The notes beneath the pieces are model-generated. The model was not told where the DNA came from. It did not search any database and saw nothing but the letters and a program-made list of their open reading frames with translations. A stretch of DNA of 64,000 nucleotides from Paragyromitra xinjiangensis (lineage: Eukaryota; Ascomycota; Pezizomycetes; Pezizales; Discinaceae), in contig JBCAMK010000011.1 of NCBI GenBank assembly GCA_038503065.1, positions 682,001-746,000 of the forward strand, written 5' to 3'. The position numbers and the translations under genes are program-made. Shown here piece after piece: positions 45,129 through 57,945 of the stretch (its first letter is position 1; every line of letters begins with the position of its first letter).

Positions 45129-48100
45129 ATCTTTGAGGGGTGAAACGTTTAGAACGAATGACTAAAAGGAAAAAGAAAAGAAAGGAGCGACGATAGGAGC
45201 GGACAATGTAAAGGAGGGGGGGAGATCTGGTGTGGTTGGGAGATAAACTCAAAGGATATCTGGGGGTGGGTGCTTAATCCTCGGGCGGCTCTTGGAGGAT
45301 GGGCCGGACTGGTAAAAGAAACCGGCTACTTGGTAGTACCTCGTTTCGTTTCGTTTCGACGCAGAGCAGTCTGTCGGAGAGGAGAAGGGAACGAAGGGAG
45401 GGGGGTTGGTGGGAGTTTTTGTTCTGGAGGGTTTTTCTGGCGAGGAGGAGCAGGACTAGGAGGGTCTAGGTTCCACGAGGCAAATCAACCGAACCGTTGC
45501 GGCAGCGTGGAAGGATGTGTAGGAATGATATGTCTTGGGGGCTCCTCAGCGCCTGGGGTATGTATGTGCGTATGTATACTTACTCCACTTGGCTGTGGTG
45601 TAGAAGCTGCCGTGAGGTAACGAGTTCGCGTGGAACAGGCCCCCACCAGAGAGTGGCAGCTAGGGTGGCAGCAGCAGCGGCAGTAATCCTCTGTATCTGA
45701 TCTGCTAAACCAAGGTTACAAGTATCGCGCAAGACCTCTCTAGTGTACTGCCTCTGCCTCTGCTATCTCTGCTGGTTGCCGACGATTGTAGATCCAAATG
45801 CTATGTATGCTGCCTGGACGAAGGAGACCACAATGAACCGTAGTCAAGCTATGTATCGAGAGCGAACCGGACAAGTACTCCGGAACCGAGACTCTGGCCA
45901 CTGCGTTGTGTTCTGTCACACTTCGGAGATCTTGCGAAATTGGAGTGTGAGACCTTTCTGTGTGATTGAAAGAGGTGAAGAAAAACAAAACAAAAAAATG
46001 AGATGGGAAAAGCAAAAGTAGAGAGGGAAAAGAAATATTGTAAAGGGCTGAGATGGGGAATGGAGGCTGTCTAGGGGCCCGAATGATGGAGTTTTGAGCC
46101 TGGGGGAAAAAAAGCGGAATTTGAAATCTGTTGAAGCTTCTTCTCAGTACTGCACCCAATACAGTGCTACATGTATACTCAGGCCCTTCGGCTTTCGGCA
46201 GGAACAAATAAGAGACCAGAAACCACTCTAAAACACTGCAAGTACAACTAAACCAGTATCATTTATGTGTATTCTTGGTCCGCGCCGTAGAGGATACATT
46301 TAGGGTTCAATAGCACGTCCTAGGCGGGCTATAAACAACGAAGACGAGAAACTACACAGTATTCATATTCCTACCCAAATAAATATACCGTATAGTTAAG
46401 GCATACCCCGATCCATAGTATAGAATTGTCACTTTCGATGCAAATTAAGTACTGTTGTGTCCAAGCAACCTTCCACCACTTTTGATGCTCATACAAACAT
46501 GCGACACCTTGATCGAAATTCGATTATAGGTCGAGCCATTCCCCCCATATTTCACTTCTCCCATTCTCTCTTTCTCCCTTGTGGGGTTTACATTCCATCA
46601 CCGCTCCCCAGCGCCTCCAGTGGAAATCCTGATATTGGAAAAAGCAATGTCGCTTGCTCGGACGAAGGAGAGCATGTCACGACCACCTACCCGCTGGATC
46701 GTAGGGATCTGTAGGATCATGGCTGCCAATCATGAGGCTGGAAATAAGTGCCTTAACACAACTTTGCTATACATATGTGTGCGTCCATGTCTCGTCTCGT
46801 CTTGCAAGCTGCACAGCATTATTCGGAGCTTTCCAGTTGGGAAAAACATCGTAGCCACCACCCAGGTTTCGCTACCAACATCGCATATTCCTAAGGTCAC
46901 AACCCTCAAAACGGCCTCCGCACAAGACTCGCTAAATTGTGATTGGGCTAAATGGGAAAGGTGCCAAGGCCAGCCGTAGGTACATACAAGTTGATAAGGT
47001 GTAGGTATACGTACGGATACTTATATGCGGAGAATAAGCTCGGCTTCCTCTCCGTTTGCAGTTGGCTCCTATTTACATGTGCTGCTAATTTCTCCCAATT
47101 CTCTTTCTATAATTTCGCTCTCTATTCTATCTCTATTTCGTACCCACCTCTACCATACCGCAATTATAACTCACACTGTATGTCTTGTTCACCAGACGGT
47201 CATTGAGAGGTACTAGAAACACCGCTAAAATAACCTCAAGCACAAACCAAATAGCACTCGTAGGTTCTGCGCGTGTATACAGAAAGAACCTGGGATGTTA
47301 CTTTAGAGTAAGGTCCTAAAATATCTACCTAGCTCTCCGGTAATATAGGACGTACATTATGAGACCTGTTCTGGCATGGTTCCTGACGAAAAGATCCTGG
47401 GAAGTAGTGCTAGGCTGCTGCGAGTGATAGCCAGGCCCAAACACGTGCTCTGTGCGACGGCTGTCAAAATTGGAAGACCATAACGTGATGATAGCCTAAA
47501 GAGTAGTTCAGCATTTCCTATGTCTCATTTGTTCATGCTCTGACGGGAGATAGACACATAAATGACACAGGTATGAGGTTCATTTTCTATGAGTGATCCT
47601 AAAACTTAACATTGATGTTCAAAGCTCTCTATTTACTTTGAATACAAAGCCAATTCGCTGGGTAGTATGGGGAGGTGTATCTCCGCCAACAGGGTAAAGT
47701 CCTACTAGTATTCTGGAGCTAGGTAACTTGGAACAGCACTTACGGGGGCAATTGTTGAACCTGACGCACACCACCAAAGAAGTAATAGTCGTTTATTATG
47801 GAATATCCGAGGGGCGAAAACCCGGGATTGTCAGGAATAAGTGTGAGGCTGCGGCGTGAATTTGAGCCTTTCCAAGATCTGGTGTGAGTAAAATGGTGAG
47901 CTGAATTTTGCGTGGGGAGGACTTACCGAAACGTGCCAAGGGCATAGCTAGCAAGGTTCCTAAGCTCAACATGCTTTTTGGGCAGGAAACCGGCCTGGTC
48001 CGGCTGGATATAACCCCAGCTCAGAACGTGTGGTGCCTTGGCACAGGTTGTCACCGCATGGAGAACTAAAAAATTGTGAACCAAGATAACTACTCCGAAC

Positions 48101-49743
48101 CCGCAAAATATTGAAGGGAAAGAAAGAAAGAAAGAAATTATGGTATGTTTCAATACTAAACAGCAAATGGCTACTCAATTTCGAGGCGCCGCCTCTCTGT
48201 GGGCCTGTCGATCTCGCCTATATTTCTTTGTTTTTTTTCTAAAGTCCTCTTTCCCTGGCTGACAAAGAACCACTCTGTCGGGCCAGATTCAACCCCGATA
48301 TTGGCTGCTTTCTCCCACAAGCCTGTTTTTTGAGTCATGATGCCCCCCTCACCATGGATTTTTTTTTGAAGAAAACGTGGGACGGAAAGCTTCACCAGTG
48401 GGTGTTATGTACTGTAGGGGCTTGGGTGCCGCTCTGGGGGAGGCTCACATGGGGGGAGCTGGTGGATCGCGTGCCTAGAACTTGCGCGTCGGCGACCATC
48501 TGGTATCAAAATCCCGGCTGCTGATTCTTGGCTTGAAACAACGGGCCGCGTGAACTCAACTTTTGGCCTCCCCTCACTCTTGACGGAAACGAATTTACCT
48601 CAACATAAACCCCACCACTTCTTGAGCATGTACGTGCCAACGAAAACAGAAGACTTGCGCATGGCATCTGATTGCCTGAAGGGATAATACGTTTATCAAA
48701 GGGGGAATGATCTCTTAGCACATCCAGCCTAAATGACGGCAGAGGTAGACAATAAAAAGAGCAAACATAAGATTCCTTCCGACTCCGCCAAAATACAAAT
48801 CCTAGTATTCTGAAAGCAATGGTTACCCAAAAGCATGGCCAAATACCTCCTGCTACGCCGGCGACCGTTTCTTGTAATAATAGTGCACACCTGCTTAGAA
48901 CATGGCGCATGTATCTGCCGCAAGTACTCGTCCTCAAGTGTCCCGCACTGCCACATAAGTAGGATATCAAGGCAGACTGGGCAAAGGAAAAAGAAATAAG
49001 GTTCATTCGGTAATCCATGCCTTTTGATGGGCTGCTGTGCTAGGTGAGAGATTGGCGAGGGGTCGAAAAAAACTAAATCTCTCGATTCAGGGAAGGACAA
49101 GATGTCTCAATTTCCCCCCCGTTCCCGAAACTTATGCCGGCAAAGGGAAAAAGAAAACAAAAGGAGAAGCGCAGTACGATCCGGTATCGACATCGTCTCC
49201 AGGAAAGCATGTGCCAAAAGCAATTAAGGCGAGCATTTCTCCTGGTAAGGAAATTGAAAGCGAAATGGTTATAATTATACATCTGAGATGTTATTACCAC
49301 CATTGACTATCGGGCATCATTCGAATCGGATATAGTTCCTTCCTTCATAAATATTCAGCTCTGATAGTGAGTGGGTATGTGCGATCTCGCCTCCGCAGCT
49401 ACGTATAAGTTGGTCTGTTCCGATTGTCGGACTTTGGTGTGGCTTACCTATACCCGGTCCTACATGCTTCAAGTAGGCTTGAGCGAAAGAAGAGTTGCGC
49501 ATGTATTTACTGTATTGCGCGTATATTGGCAATTATATACATACCTGATATCGTTATCACTGCAATTTTCATGTCAGATGATGGCCATGTACAGTATTCA
49601 GTCGTGCCTGCACAATTGACGAAATAGAAGCGAAGAGATTTGAACCAAACGGATGCAAACCCTGCTAGCCATTCGCCTCCATATGATCTGGACAAATTCC
49701 GTGGACAAGTGTCTCTAAGGAAAACTCCTGACAGAGACTAAGT
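45129..49743. other. Promoter of the bHLH gene and ~4.5 kb of gene-poor spacer
   Basis: The first ~1 kb is GC-richer with a probable long 5' leader (TTTCGTTTCG runs, CAGCAGCAGCGGCAG). An (AAAG)n run lies at about 48117-48137. Many ORFs of 60-170 codons exist (for example 48506-49018 minus), but they overlap one another on opposite strands and hold no motif I recognise. Confidence 0.4.
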
Positions 49744-50106
49744 TCATTGACAACTCCACCAACAGGGTCTTTCCCCTTTTAGGTGTCCAATGACAAAGAA
49801 TTCGTGACGGTCCTTATCGATATTGTGAAAACCGATATCTTGGAATAGCTGCCGTGTAACTTCTTCCGCAGTTGTTGGTGATGCAGGATCATACTGAGAT
49901 GGGAAAGATAAAATGCGAATGGCATCGATAAATCCTTTCCCATGACTATAACTGACGGTTTGGGGTAGCGATTGGCCTTTACTCTCTACCATTGCAGTCC
50001 CACACCAGGTCCTCTGTAACCCTCGGATTCCTATTTGCTTCATTTTGTTAATTGCCGCCCTTGTTCCTACTCTTCTTACTTTTTGTCTGCAGGTGCCTAG
50101 TTTCAA
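49744..50106 (-). CDS. Possible small gene, unknown protein
   Basis: A 120-codon frame with protein-like composition: GQSLPQTVSYSHGKGFIDAI, then EEVTRQLFQDIGFHNIDKDR, then HEFFVIGHLKG. It may contain a 66-nt intron after nine codons (GTAAGA ... GGTTACAG, in frame). I recognise no family, and no neighbour supports a role. It may also be a relic. Confidence 0.3.
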   Translation of the reverse strand: MKLGTCRQKVRRVGTRAAINKMKQIGIRGLQRTWCGTAMVESKGQSLPQTVSYSHGKGFIDAIRILSFPSQYDPASPTTAEEVTRQLFQDIGFHNIDKDRHEFFVIGHLKGERPCWWSCQ

Positions 50107-51038
50107 ACTAGTCCTAATTGGAACCCTATAAGTTCAAGCCTGTAGGTCGCCATGTTTTTCATCCTGGATAGTGGATACCATCCGAACCACTTTCTCACTA
50201 TGTATTGAGTTATAGTTTAGGATATTTTGGTCTGTTTTTAGGCCTGAAGATGCTTTTTTTCCACACTCTCAGATTATACCATTGTTCCACCTTAGTCCCA
50301 ATGCACTTGCACTACATTTCGTATTTATAGTATAATCAAGCGCCAATGAACCAAGTAGCTGGGTTTATCAAAACTACATGTAGCAGCTAAATCCCAAGTG
50401 GAAATTTTGGTAAAAAACAATTCATTCCTTAGTGGTGAGGAAAGCCAGTGATGTCATCTTGTATGGTGCCAGGCTTCTGATCTCGTATGAAGGGTATGTA
50501 ACTAATGGATTGAGAGTTGGCTTTTTTTTAGGGAGCTGCTTAGCCAAGACGATGCTACAGTGCCAAAAAGGGGGATGCGATTGGTACAGCATTTTTACAG
50601 TATTCTAAAAAAATGCTGGATTGATTCCGCAGTGCTACGGGATTTATCAACAAATACAGCAGCGCTCCAGAATTAATACAGCATTTTCTAAAAATACGGT
50701 AGTAGATCCACCCCATTTTTTGGTACTGTATGTAAAGGTTAGATAGAGAGCGATTCATGGGATAGAAGGTTGTAGCAAGTGGAAGTTAAGATGCAAGTTC
50801 ACACGGAATTAGAAGATGGTTTGGAGTAGCTTGGATACCTATAAAGTAACCTAGACTAGGTAATTTAGAGATATCTCGGATCACTCATTTTCAAAATCCC
50901 TTTCCTGTAGCTACCCTGAAATGTAGTATGAGAGCGATCCTATCCCCATTTTGCATGGTTGGTGATCCAAGCATCCAAAATTGGTGTCATTTTTGAGCCG
51001 CAATCCACCACACCCAACGACATGCGAAGCAAACAAAA
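50107..51038. other. Promoter region of the tRNA synthetase gene
   Basis: AT-rich; a cluster of similar short strings (ACAGCATTTT, ACAGCGCT) lies around 50585-50700. No gene seen. Confidence 0.4.
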
Positions 51039-52393
51039 ATGAAGCACTGTCTCAAGCTTCACAATTCGCTCCCACGGCGGACCCCCGTTCAACGTCACCT
51101 AGGCCCTTCCTCTTATTCATATCAGAATCTCCAAAATCTCGCAAAGCCTACACCCCCTGCAACAGTCTTCTCTGGTATTCAACCCACGGGTATCCCCCAC
51201 CTTGGAAACTATCTCGGTGCTCTCCGCCAATGGGTTGGCTTTCAAAACTCAGCACCTCCATCGACAAAATTGATATTCTGCATAGTTGACCTCCACGCTA
51301 TTACGCAACCTCAGAATGCGTCCGATCTTCGACGGTGGAAGAAGGAAATGCTCACAGCGTTGTTGGCAATCGGGTTGAACCCTGATAGGTGCATCATATT
51401 TGAACAAAGTCGAGTCCCAGCTCACTCGGAATTGATGTGGATTTTGAGCTGCGTGGCAAGCACGGGCCGATTGTCGCGTATGACACAGTGGAAGGTTGGT
51501 TTTGTCCTTTGTTTCCTTCAATCATTTTAACATGAGGTAATCTACGATGCTGAGGGGGAAATATTTTGTGGACATAGAGTAAGCTAGGAATCTCAGGAGA
51601 TGACCATTCTTTTGAGGGAAAATCTACGGCGAGGCTCAAGCTGGGTTTATTTTCTTACCCAGTGCTCCAGGCGGCAGATATATTAATACATAGGTTTGAT
51701 TCTGCGGATTTTCTCGTTAATCCGTAATTATTTTTACAGTTCCGGTGGTACTGATACATTGGCAGGGCAACCCATGTTCCTGTGGGTGAAGATCAAACAC
51801 AACACTTAGAACTGACACGGGAGGTTGCGTCAGCTTTTCACCACACCTATGGCGAAGTCTTTCCACTTCCGATAACGCTTTTATGTAAATATGGTTTTGT
51901 CTTAAGTTCTTTGGACCACGAAGCTGACTCGATGCTAGCACCTGCCAAACGTGTCATGTCCTTAAGCGACCCATCTCAAAAGATGTCAAAATCAACCCCA
52001 GACCCCGGATCCCGGATCTTGCTCACAGATAGTATCTCAGGAGTACAGCAAAAGATTAAGAAGGCTATTACAGATTCCGTTAATGGGATTACCTACGATC
52101 CCAGCAGCAGGCCGGGGGTGTCAAATTTGATCGAGATATACGCACACATGGAGGAACGAGAAGACTTTGAACACGTGGCCAGTGAATTCGAGGGCTTGAC
52201 TATGAGAAGTTTTAAGGAAAAGGTGGCGGAATGTGTGAATGGACATTTAAACGAAGTAAGAAAAAGATATGCGCAGATTTCCGAGGAAGGTGATGGATAC
52301 CTGGAGAGAGTTATCAAGGAAGGCTCTCAGAAAGCGGCTGAAAATGCTGAGAAAACCATGGTTGATGTTAGGAAAGTTTTAGGGTTGCTTTAA
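51039..52393 (+). CDS. MSW1: Tryptophanyl-tRNA synthetase, mitochondrial (MSW1-like)
   Basis: CDS join(51039..51494,51578..51693,51766..51884,51939..52393), 381 aa. Introns are 83, 72 and 54 nt; the last two have CTGAT/CTGAC branches. Class I signatures are present: VFSGIQPTGIPHLGNYLGA with the HIGH-like HLGN at about 54-57, IVDLHAITQ, LFSYPVLQAADILIHR joined across intron 2 to ATHVPVGEDQTQH, and the KMSKS loop QKMSKSTPD at 245-249. It charges tRNA-Trp. The ~40-residue basic, serine-rich leader (KLHNSLPRRTPVQRH) and the bacterial-type sequence indicate mitochondrial location. The third intron is a multiple of three and has no stop, so unspliced mRNA would add 18 residues just before the KMSKS region. 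Confidence 0.92.
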
Positions 52394-53253
52394 GCGCTTC
52401 CATGTGCAAAATCATAATACTTGCATGCATTCAAGCCTGTACTCCCACGATCTTGGACCCTGTACTTCTTGTAATTAGACTGATTCTAGCATAATGTGAT
52501 CGCGGGAAGGTTGATACTGTAGAAGCATGGCCTGCACATAAAGCGATGTTTCAAGGGATTTACAGGGGCCCTTTTCGGGCGCTTTTTTTTTGTTTTAAAA
52601 GGTGGATAGTTCCCACCCAGGCTAAAGAATTGTCAAGTCTTTCTGCATCACCAACAAGCCCTTGGCATGGCCCCGGTGACATCAAATATGTGGAGTTCTT
52701 AATCTACATTGGTAGACAGGAACATGCCCGCGCGCATGAGGGAAAGCACCTGAATGTGCGACCATATATCCTTCCGCCCCGTGCGCCCGCACATGTTCAC
52801 ATACGTCGGCGTACCTAATACGTCAATACGCCCATAAAAATTACTCTATTGCGCACCAGTACATCCCTGCGCCCCTGCGCCCATTCGATTGCTCTACTCT
52901 CTAGCTAGATATGCCACCCATGCATCCATACACCTTTACTATCTAATGGGTGAGTACCCACCTCCGCCTCATGCCCATACACCCTGGTGCGTTTACATTC
53001 CTACTTTCTATACGCTCAGCATTTGGCTCCTGTGGACCCTAACCCTAGCTGGTGAAATTTTTGGGATTGCCACCACTTATCTTCATATACCTAGACTCAT
53101 AGCCTAGGCGCCTTATTTTCTCTCTTCCATTACCTATACCATACATTTTTTATCCGATACTTTTCCCAGCCTAAATTCAATAGGTTTGGCCAACGATGAC
53201 TTCTAGTCTCGCAGCTAAAACATAGTGTCTCTTGAGTTCCCCGTTAAACAAGA
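52394..53253. other. Spacer after MSW1
   Basis: CG-rich short strings (GCGCGCATG, GTGCGCCCGCAC) around 52725-52800. The ORFs at 52546 and 52889 show no known protein. Confidence 0.4.
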
Positions 53254-53649
53254 TTAATAGCTAAAGAACTCGGATAAGCGGTGAATCATTGCGCTGGACG
53301 TGTCTCTCCTATCTGGGATTTTCCGTGACCAAGCTGACTTAGATAATTCTCTACCTATCCCGTTGCTTACCAACTCATTTAGGACTACATTAATTTTTTC
53401 TACGCCTCCGTAGTAAATATGAATTTTTTGGTGTGGTCCTTCATTACAGTCGAGGTCGAAAATTTCCTGGACACCATACAGGGCCTGCTTGAGGAACTCG
53501 ATACGTTCATGTTCATGTTCAGGAGCGGTATAGAGGGGAGTACCGTATAGTTTCGGGCGATACCCCCGGGGGGATCCTGCGGAACCAAGAGGGATAGAAA
53601 CTTTTGATTGGTGGGAAGGACCTTCAGCCTCGTTTATAGGCGCCACCAC
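53254..53649 (-). CDS. Doubtful 131-codon ORF overlapping an inverted-repeat arm
   Basis: The downstream half looks protein-like (HERIEFLKQALYGVQEIF, KIHIYYGGVEKINVVLNELV). Its upstream half is encoded by one arm of the inverted repeat at 53541-53701 (GSPRGYRPKLYG). No family recognised. It may be a remnant into which the element inserted. Confidence 0.28.
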   Translation of the reverse strand: MVAPINEAEGPSHQSKVSIPLGSAGSPRGYRPKLYGTPLYTAPEHEHERIEFLKQALYGVQEIFDLDCNEGPHQKIHIYYGGVEKINVVLNELVSNGIGRELSKSAWSRKIPDRRDTSSAMIHRLSEFFSY

Positions 53650-53701
53650 CTCCCTGGTTGCGCGAGATCCCCTCGGGGGTATCGCCCGAAACTATACGGT
53701 A
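53541..53701. repeat. Short foldback element with ~35-bp inverted arms
   Basis: Left arm TACCGTATAGTTTCGGGCGA continuing TACCCCCG (53541-53575) and right arm (53667-53701) are reverse complements with one mismatch over about 35 bp. The outer TACCGT and following pattern resemble the ends of the 4525-4749 element. Confidence 0.7.
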
Positions 53702-55850
53702 TTTCGGCAATCATTTCCAGCTAGTTTATGCTTGATGACGCGAGGATTTTCGACTTTGGGTCTCAACTCTGATTTGCTCTAGAATAACTTGCATCTGATT
53801 GGTCTCCACTAGGCATCATTATTAGTGTTGCAGATGCTGTGATTAGTTAGCCAGTACAAGCTAAAGTATCGGTCTCGGAATCGTATAAAAACGCTTGGTG
53901 GGAACGGTTAGGCAACTTCCACAAAGAGAGCTCCGTGGGATGTCGTAAGTGACGATCCAGGTCCCTGTTTAATGGTTACCCTGCATGTCGATCTGATCTG
54001 ATAAGATGGTTTCAGATCAGCCCAGGTTAAAATAGCATGGGTGCATGTATTTAGTGGGCTGGAGACAGCCGACAGCCTACAGTGATATCTAGGTGCGCCA
54101 ACTTAGGTGAATGTCAATTGTCGTCTCGGGGAGTTTGTTAAGGGACCTAGGGTTGTGATTGTGGTTTGTCATAACGATAAGACGCCATATTCACCATCAG
54201 CAATACCGCGGTTGCTTCATATTACCAAGATACTGAAGGTCTTTTACATCAGCTTATTGCTAGTCGAGGAACTCGCAGTGTTTATCTCCTCCGATCTGTT
54301 GCAAAACATGGAAACAAGAAGCTTGAATTTTTGGGGGAAGGAGATCCATAGAAATCAGCCGTTTCTGGGATCGTAGTAATTGCCTTAGGACAGATTTGGT
54401 GTGATAAGCGGTCCCAAAGATATCCCTGCCATCGCCAGTCAAGCGCGTAAAATCAGCGGAACCAGCATGGGTATTTTACACGCGCATGCCACGCCTCACA
54501 ACGTGGTACTCCTGGCTCCCACGTTCCGTTCCTGACACCTTTCCCCATAAAGAAAACGCGGACAAGCTTCCAAATGGGGATGCATCCACCGCGATTGAAG
54601 TCTTCGTATAATTCCCCCGACGCGCACATCACACGAAAAAAAATAAATCATGTGTCGTCAGAAATCAGCAAGAGGGTAAAATTCAGGTTGCGGGAAATAC
54701 ATGTGTTAATCGCCTTTACTTAATACCGCCCGGCCCGGAGATTGACGGATGCAACAAGAATGTTAAACGGCGAATGCCGTTTTCATGATCGCAGCGGAAG
54801 CTTACATAAAATTACAAGACCAAGAGATGCGGTCATCTGCATATTTACAAAATCATGGAGCATTCGAGTTACATTCGCTAGAACTAAAGCCGATAGTATC
54901 TTGATTCTGGAGAAATAAGGTGAATCGCTCGACTTTTATAACCTTGTTTCGTAGGTACATGTGTCTGCTTTTTTGGCGGCAGAGGATACGGGTTTTACAT
55001 ATGTATGTATTGACGGCCCTGTCCCCTTGGAGCACATTAAAAGGAGCGGGGAAGAAACGACGATATCTCCTGTAGAGTTTTTGAAATTTGTATAGCTATG
55101 CACTATGTGACACAGTAGTTCTCTCCATAAGAAATACCTGCCGAAATTTCTTCATATCGCTCGAGCTGGTTCCGCCTGGATATTGTTCTCGTTGCAGGTT
55201 TTTGCATCTTGGAGCTGCGTTGATACATGCATTATATATAATACTAAATTCGAGTGATCTTGTGTGATCTTGAATGGATTTCACTGCTCTCCTATTTTAG
55301 TCTCCTGCCGCTTTTACCGCTTGGGCCCTTGGGTATCAAGGTGAGCAGATTTTAAATAACTTGTATGCTAGCTGTACACAGCGGGTGATTTTATCCCATC
55401 TTCACATACTAACACCGAGTTTTGTTTTTAATCATCTATGTAGTTTCACTGTTTTAGGTATAAGAATATTTCGTGCGACAAAAGTTATGGCGTGCGCACC
55501 GACCCTAGGCCCAGGCCTGAGTATTATGTTTGGTAATAATATACTTAGTTCGCAGAGAGAAAACTAACTGCTACCGGAAACTTGCCATTTAAAACTGCTT
55601 GAAACTCGCTATAATACATCAATTTTTTTTCTCCTTCGTCAAGGCTAATTAAAGCCTGCCGGGAAGCTATTGTTCTAGGTGTGTTCTCGTAGGATATTTG
55701 GATGATTTTGTATATTAGGGTTCGTTCAGGGAAACGGATATGGGAGCAAACTGGAAACAAAGGATGGAACTTTGGTGCTAATATGATTGAGATCTACCTG
55801 TGTAACAACGTGACTGTTAATTGTGTTATGTGAATTAGTCGGGTAAAAGC
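53702..55850. other. Gene-poor spacer
   Basis: Short ORFs only. No RNA gene or repeat recognised. Confidence 0.4.
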
Positions 55851-56143
55851 GTATGTATAGTTGCGCCCAACAAGTTCTTGTGGTTTTTGAGGTATCTGAT
55901 GTAACAAGGTGCCATGGACCATCTAACAATGAACTATGAAAATATTTACTGAGCCAAAAAGAAGGCATCATGTTTGCTTAAATTAATAAAAGTATGTCCT
56001 TTATTGTACCAGTATGATTTAGGTTCAGTTGTGGGAGGTTGGTGGATTTGGGGGTATTGTGCCGTGGGGCTTGTGACACTTCATTGCATCGTGGTATGTA
56101 CCTCAAAAACCGCAAGAACTTGTTGGACGCAACTGTACATGTA
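55851..56143. repeat. MITE-like element with ~43-bp inverted arms
   Basis: The left arm contains AGTTGCGCCCAACAAGTTCT then TGTGGTTTTTGAGGTA (55859-55894). The right arm contains TACCTCAAAAACCGCAAGAA then CTTGTTGGACGCAACT (56099-56134), the reverse complement with two mismatches. Weaker pairing continues inward. The interior is AT-rich with no ORF. No clear target duplication. Confidence 0.68.
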
Positions 56144-57945
56144 TTTACATTAGATTTTCGTGATTATATGTAGTCGTTGACTCTCAGTCAGTACGAGAGC
56201 CAAAGGTTGCCCTCCTCAACCTTGGTTGGAAGTACTACGCGTGCTTGATGTGCAACATATGGCTGCGGAATTTCTGGGTATCAAACCTTGAAGCTAGTTA
56301 AAGAAAGTTATAACGGCCATGCTGATAGCGGGAGATTAACTAATATAATTCGCGAGGTTTGTTATTGGCGATCTGGCGATCGGCTATACGCATATTCTCC
56401 AACTTACGAGGAATTAAAACGTGGTTGGAGTCCAGTCGACATTTCAATTCCAATAATTGTGTGCATGTCTTTCCGGAAGTGGCCTGCCTGCCGAACGGTC
56501 AGAATGTTCGCTTTGTTATCCATACGATAAGTCTACGGAGTCTCGCCGCACGTGGCAGCAACGATGGCCATATCGTGGGTCCGAGGTTCTTTATTCGAAA
56601 GTTACAATTGTAGCTGCCTTCGTTTTTCTGGTTGGTTCACAGAATTTTGGAGATGGTTTTGGTAGGGAAACTCTTACTCCCGCTTTACACCACGTGTTTG
56701 CCTCGTGGTGATTTTGACTTCTCAGTTTAGGGATGAGTGGCACGTTCGTCTAGGTAGATATTTCCCCGAGAAACTAGGCCCTTGCCACGCGCGCGAGAAA
56801 TCCACATCGTTTTGCCCACCTCTGGTTTTTCAGGATCGATTTTGAGCGTCCGAATTAATTTGTCATAAATGCTATTTTGCGGGGAGGGTGATTAAAACCG
56901 ACCCGCTGATTCTAGAGTTCATGTGATTTGTTCCCGGCTTTTAGATGAGCAAGGCACACTTATGATTGGCGGGTGGTTTGTCCAGCAGTTTGTCTGATAC
57001 TTGTGGCCATCTGATATCATACCCACCGGCCTTTCCCGTTTTACAAAAATAACGAAAATATTGGATTTATTGGCTTTTGTTGTGTCTCCGTTTGCCATCC
57101 AGGATCAGTGATGCAGTACAGTTGTCTTGCATGTCAAAAAACGCGTCCGGCCCTTCGGCCTTAACTGACAAACATATCCGCGGTTGGTTAGAATGGGAAG
57201 ACTTAACTTTTTTCATACCAAATGCGCACAGAATTCGCACAGCGTTAGAAATATTGACAAGCCTTTTGGTGAAGTAACCCTATAACTCAACCAGAACCTT
57301 CCGCGTAATTCCTTGCAAGAAACTTGTTCACTTTTACGATCTTTAAGCTAAAATGAGTCTGGTCTCGATCGGAATGCAAATTGTACACGTGTGTCCATAA
57401 TCCTACCATTTCGTATGAATCGTAACATGGTGTAGGATCAGTTGAAGGGAAGCCACTTGTATAGTCACCAGGGAAAAGTTAAAGTAGAAGTTATTTGATT
57501 GCAATGAAAATAAGCTAAGCTCTCAATGCCTGGGCTTAGTAGATTCCATTGATAAGTGACCTTTGTGATGTTATGTTTAATCACAAGAAATCACTCGCTG
57601 AAGGTGCGATCAGGCAAAATCACTGCGATTGCGATCTAGCTGGGGCCATCTCATTTGCCTGCTTTCATTTTCTTGTTAAAGAAAGGAGTGAACATTAATA
57701 CGTTAGTGCGTAGTTACCAGGTCAGGAAAAGTCTAGACCGAAAACTTGAAAGATGAGAGATACGAGAAATTATATGCATACGCTCTCATAAGAGACTAAT
57801 AGTAATAAAGTGTAGTGAGCGTGAAGCCTATCGAGACTGGTAGTTGGCTATAAATATAAAGAGATTGTGATCCTTAAACACCTCTTGATTCGCACACTTA
57901 GAAGCCTAAAGAAAACATTACTTCGCCACAAAAACCCACTCTAAC
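56144..57945. other. Gene-poor spacer upstream (3' side) of SMC6
   Basis: ORFs at 56288-56711 overlap in two frames without recognisable content. The last ~100 bp are the probable SMC6 3' UTR. Confidence 0.4.

Noticed and set aside
45270..45700. Gly/Arg-rich ORFs upstream of the bHLH gene
   Set aside because: Composition reflects a GC-rich leader; both frames and strands are equally open.
48506..49100. 170-aa and 123-aa overlapping minus ORFs
   Set aside because: Two frames open over the same stretch, with many Cys/Ser/Phe and no motif; treated as chance.
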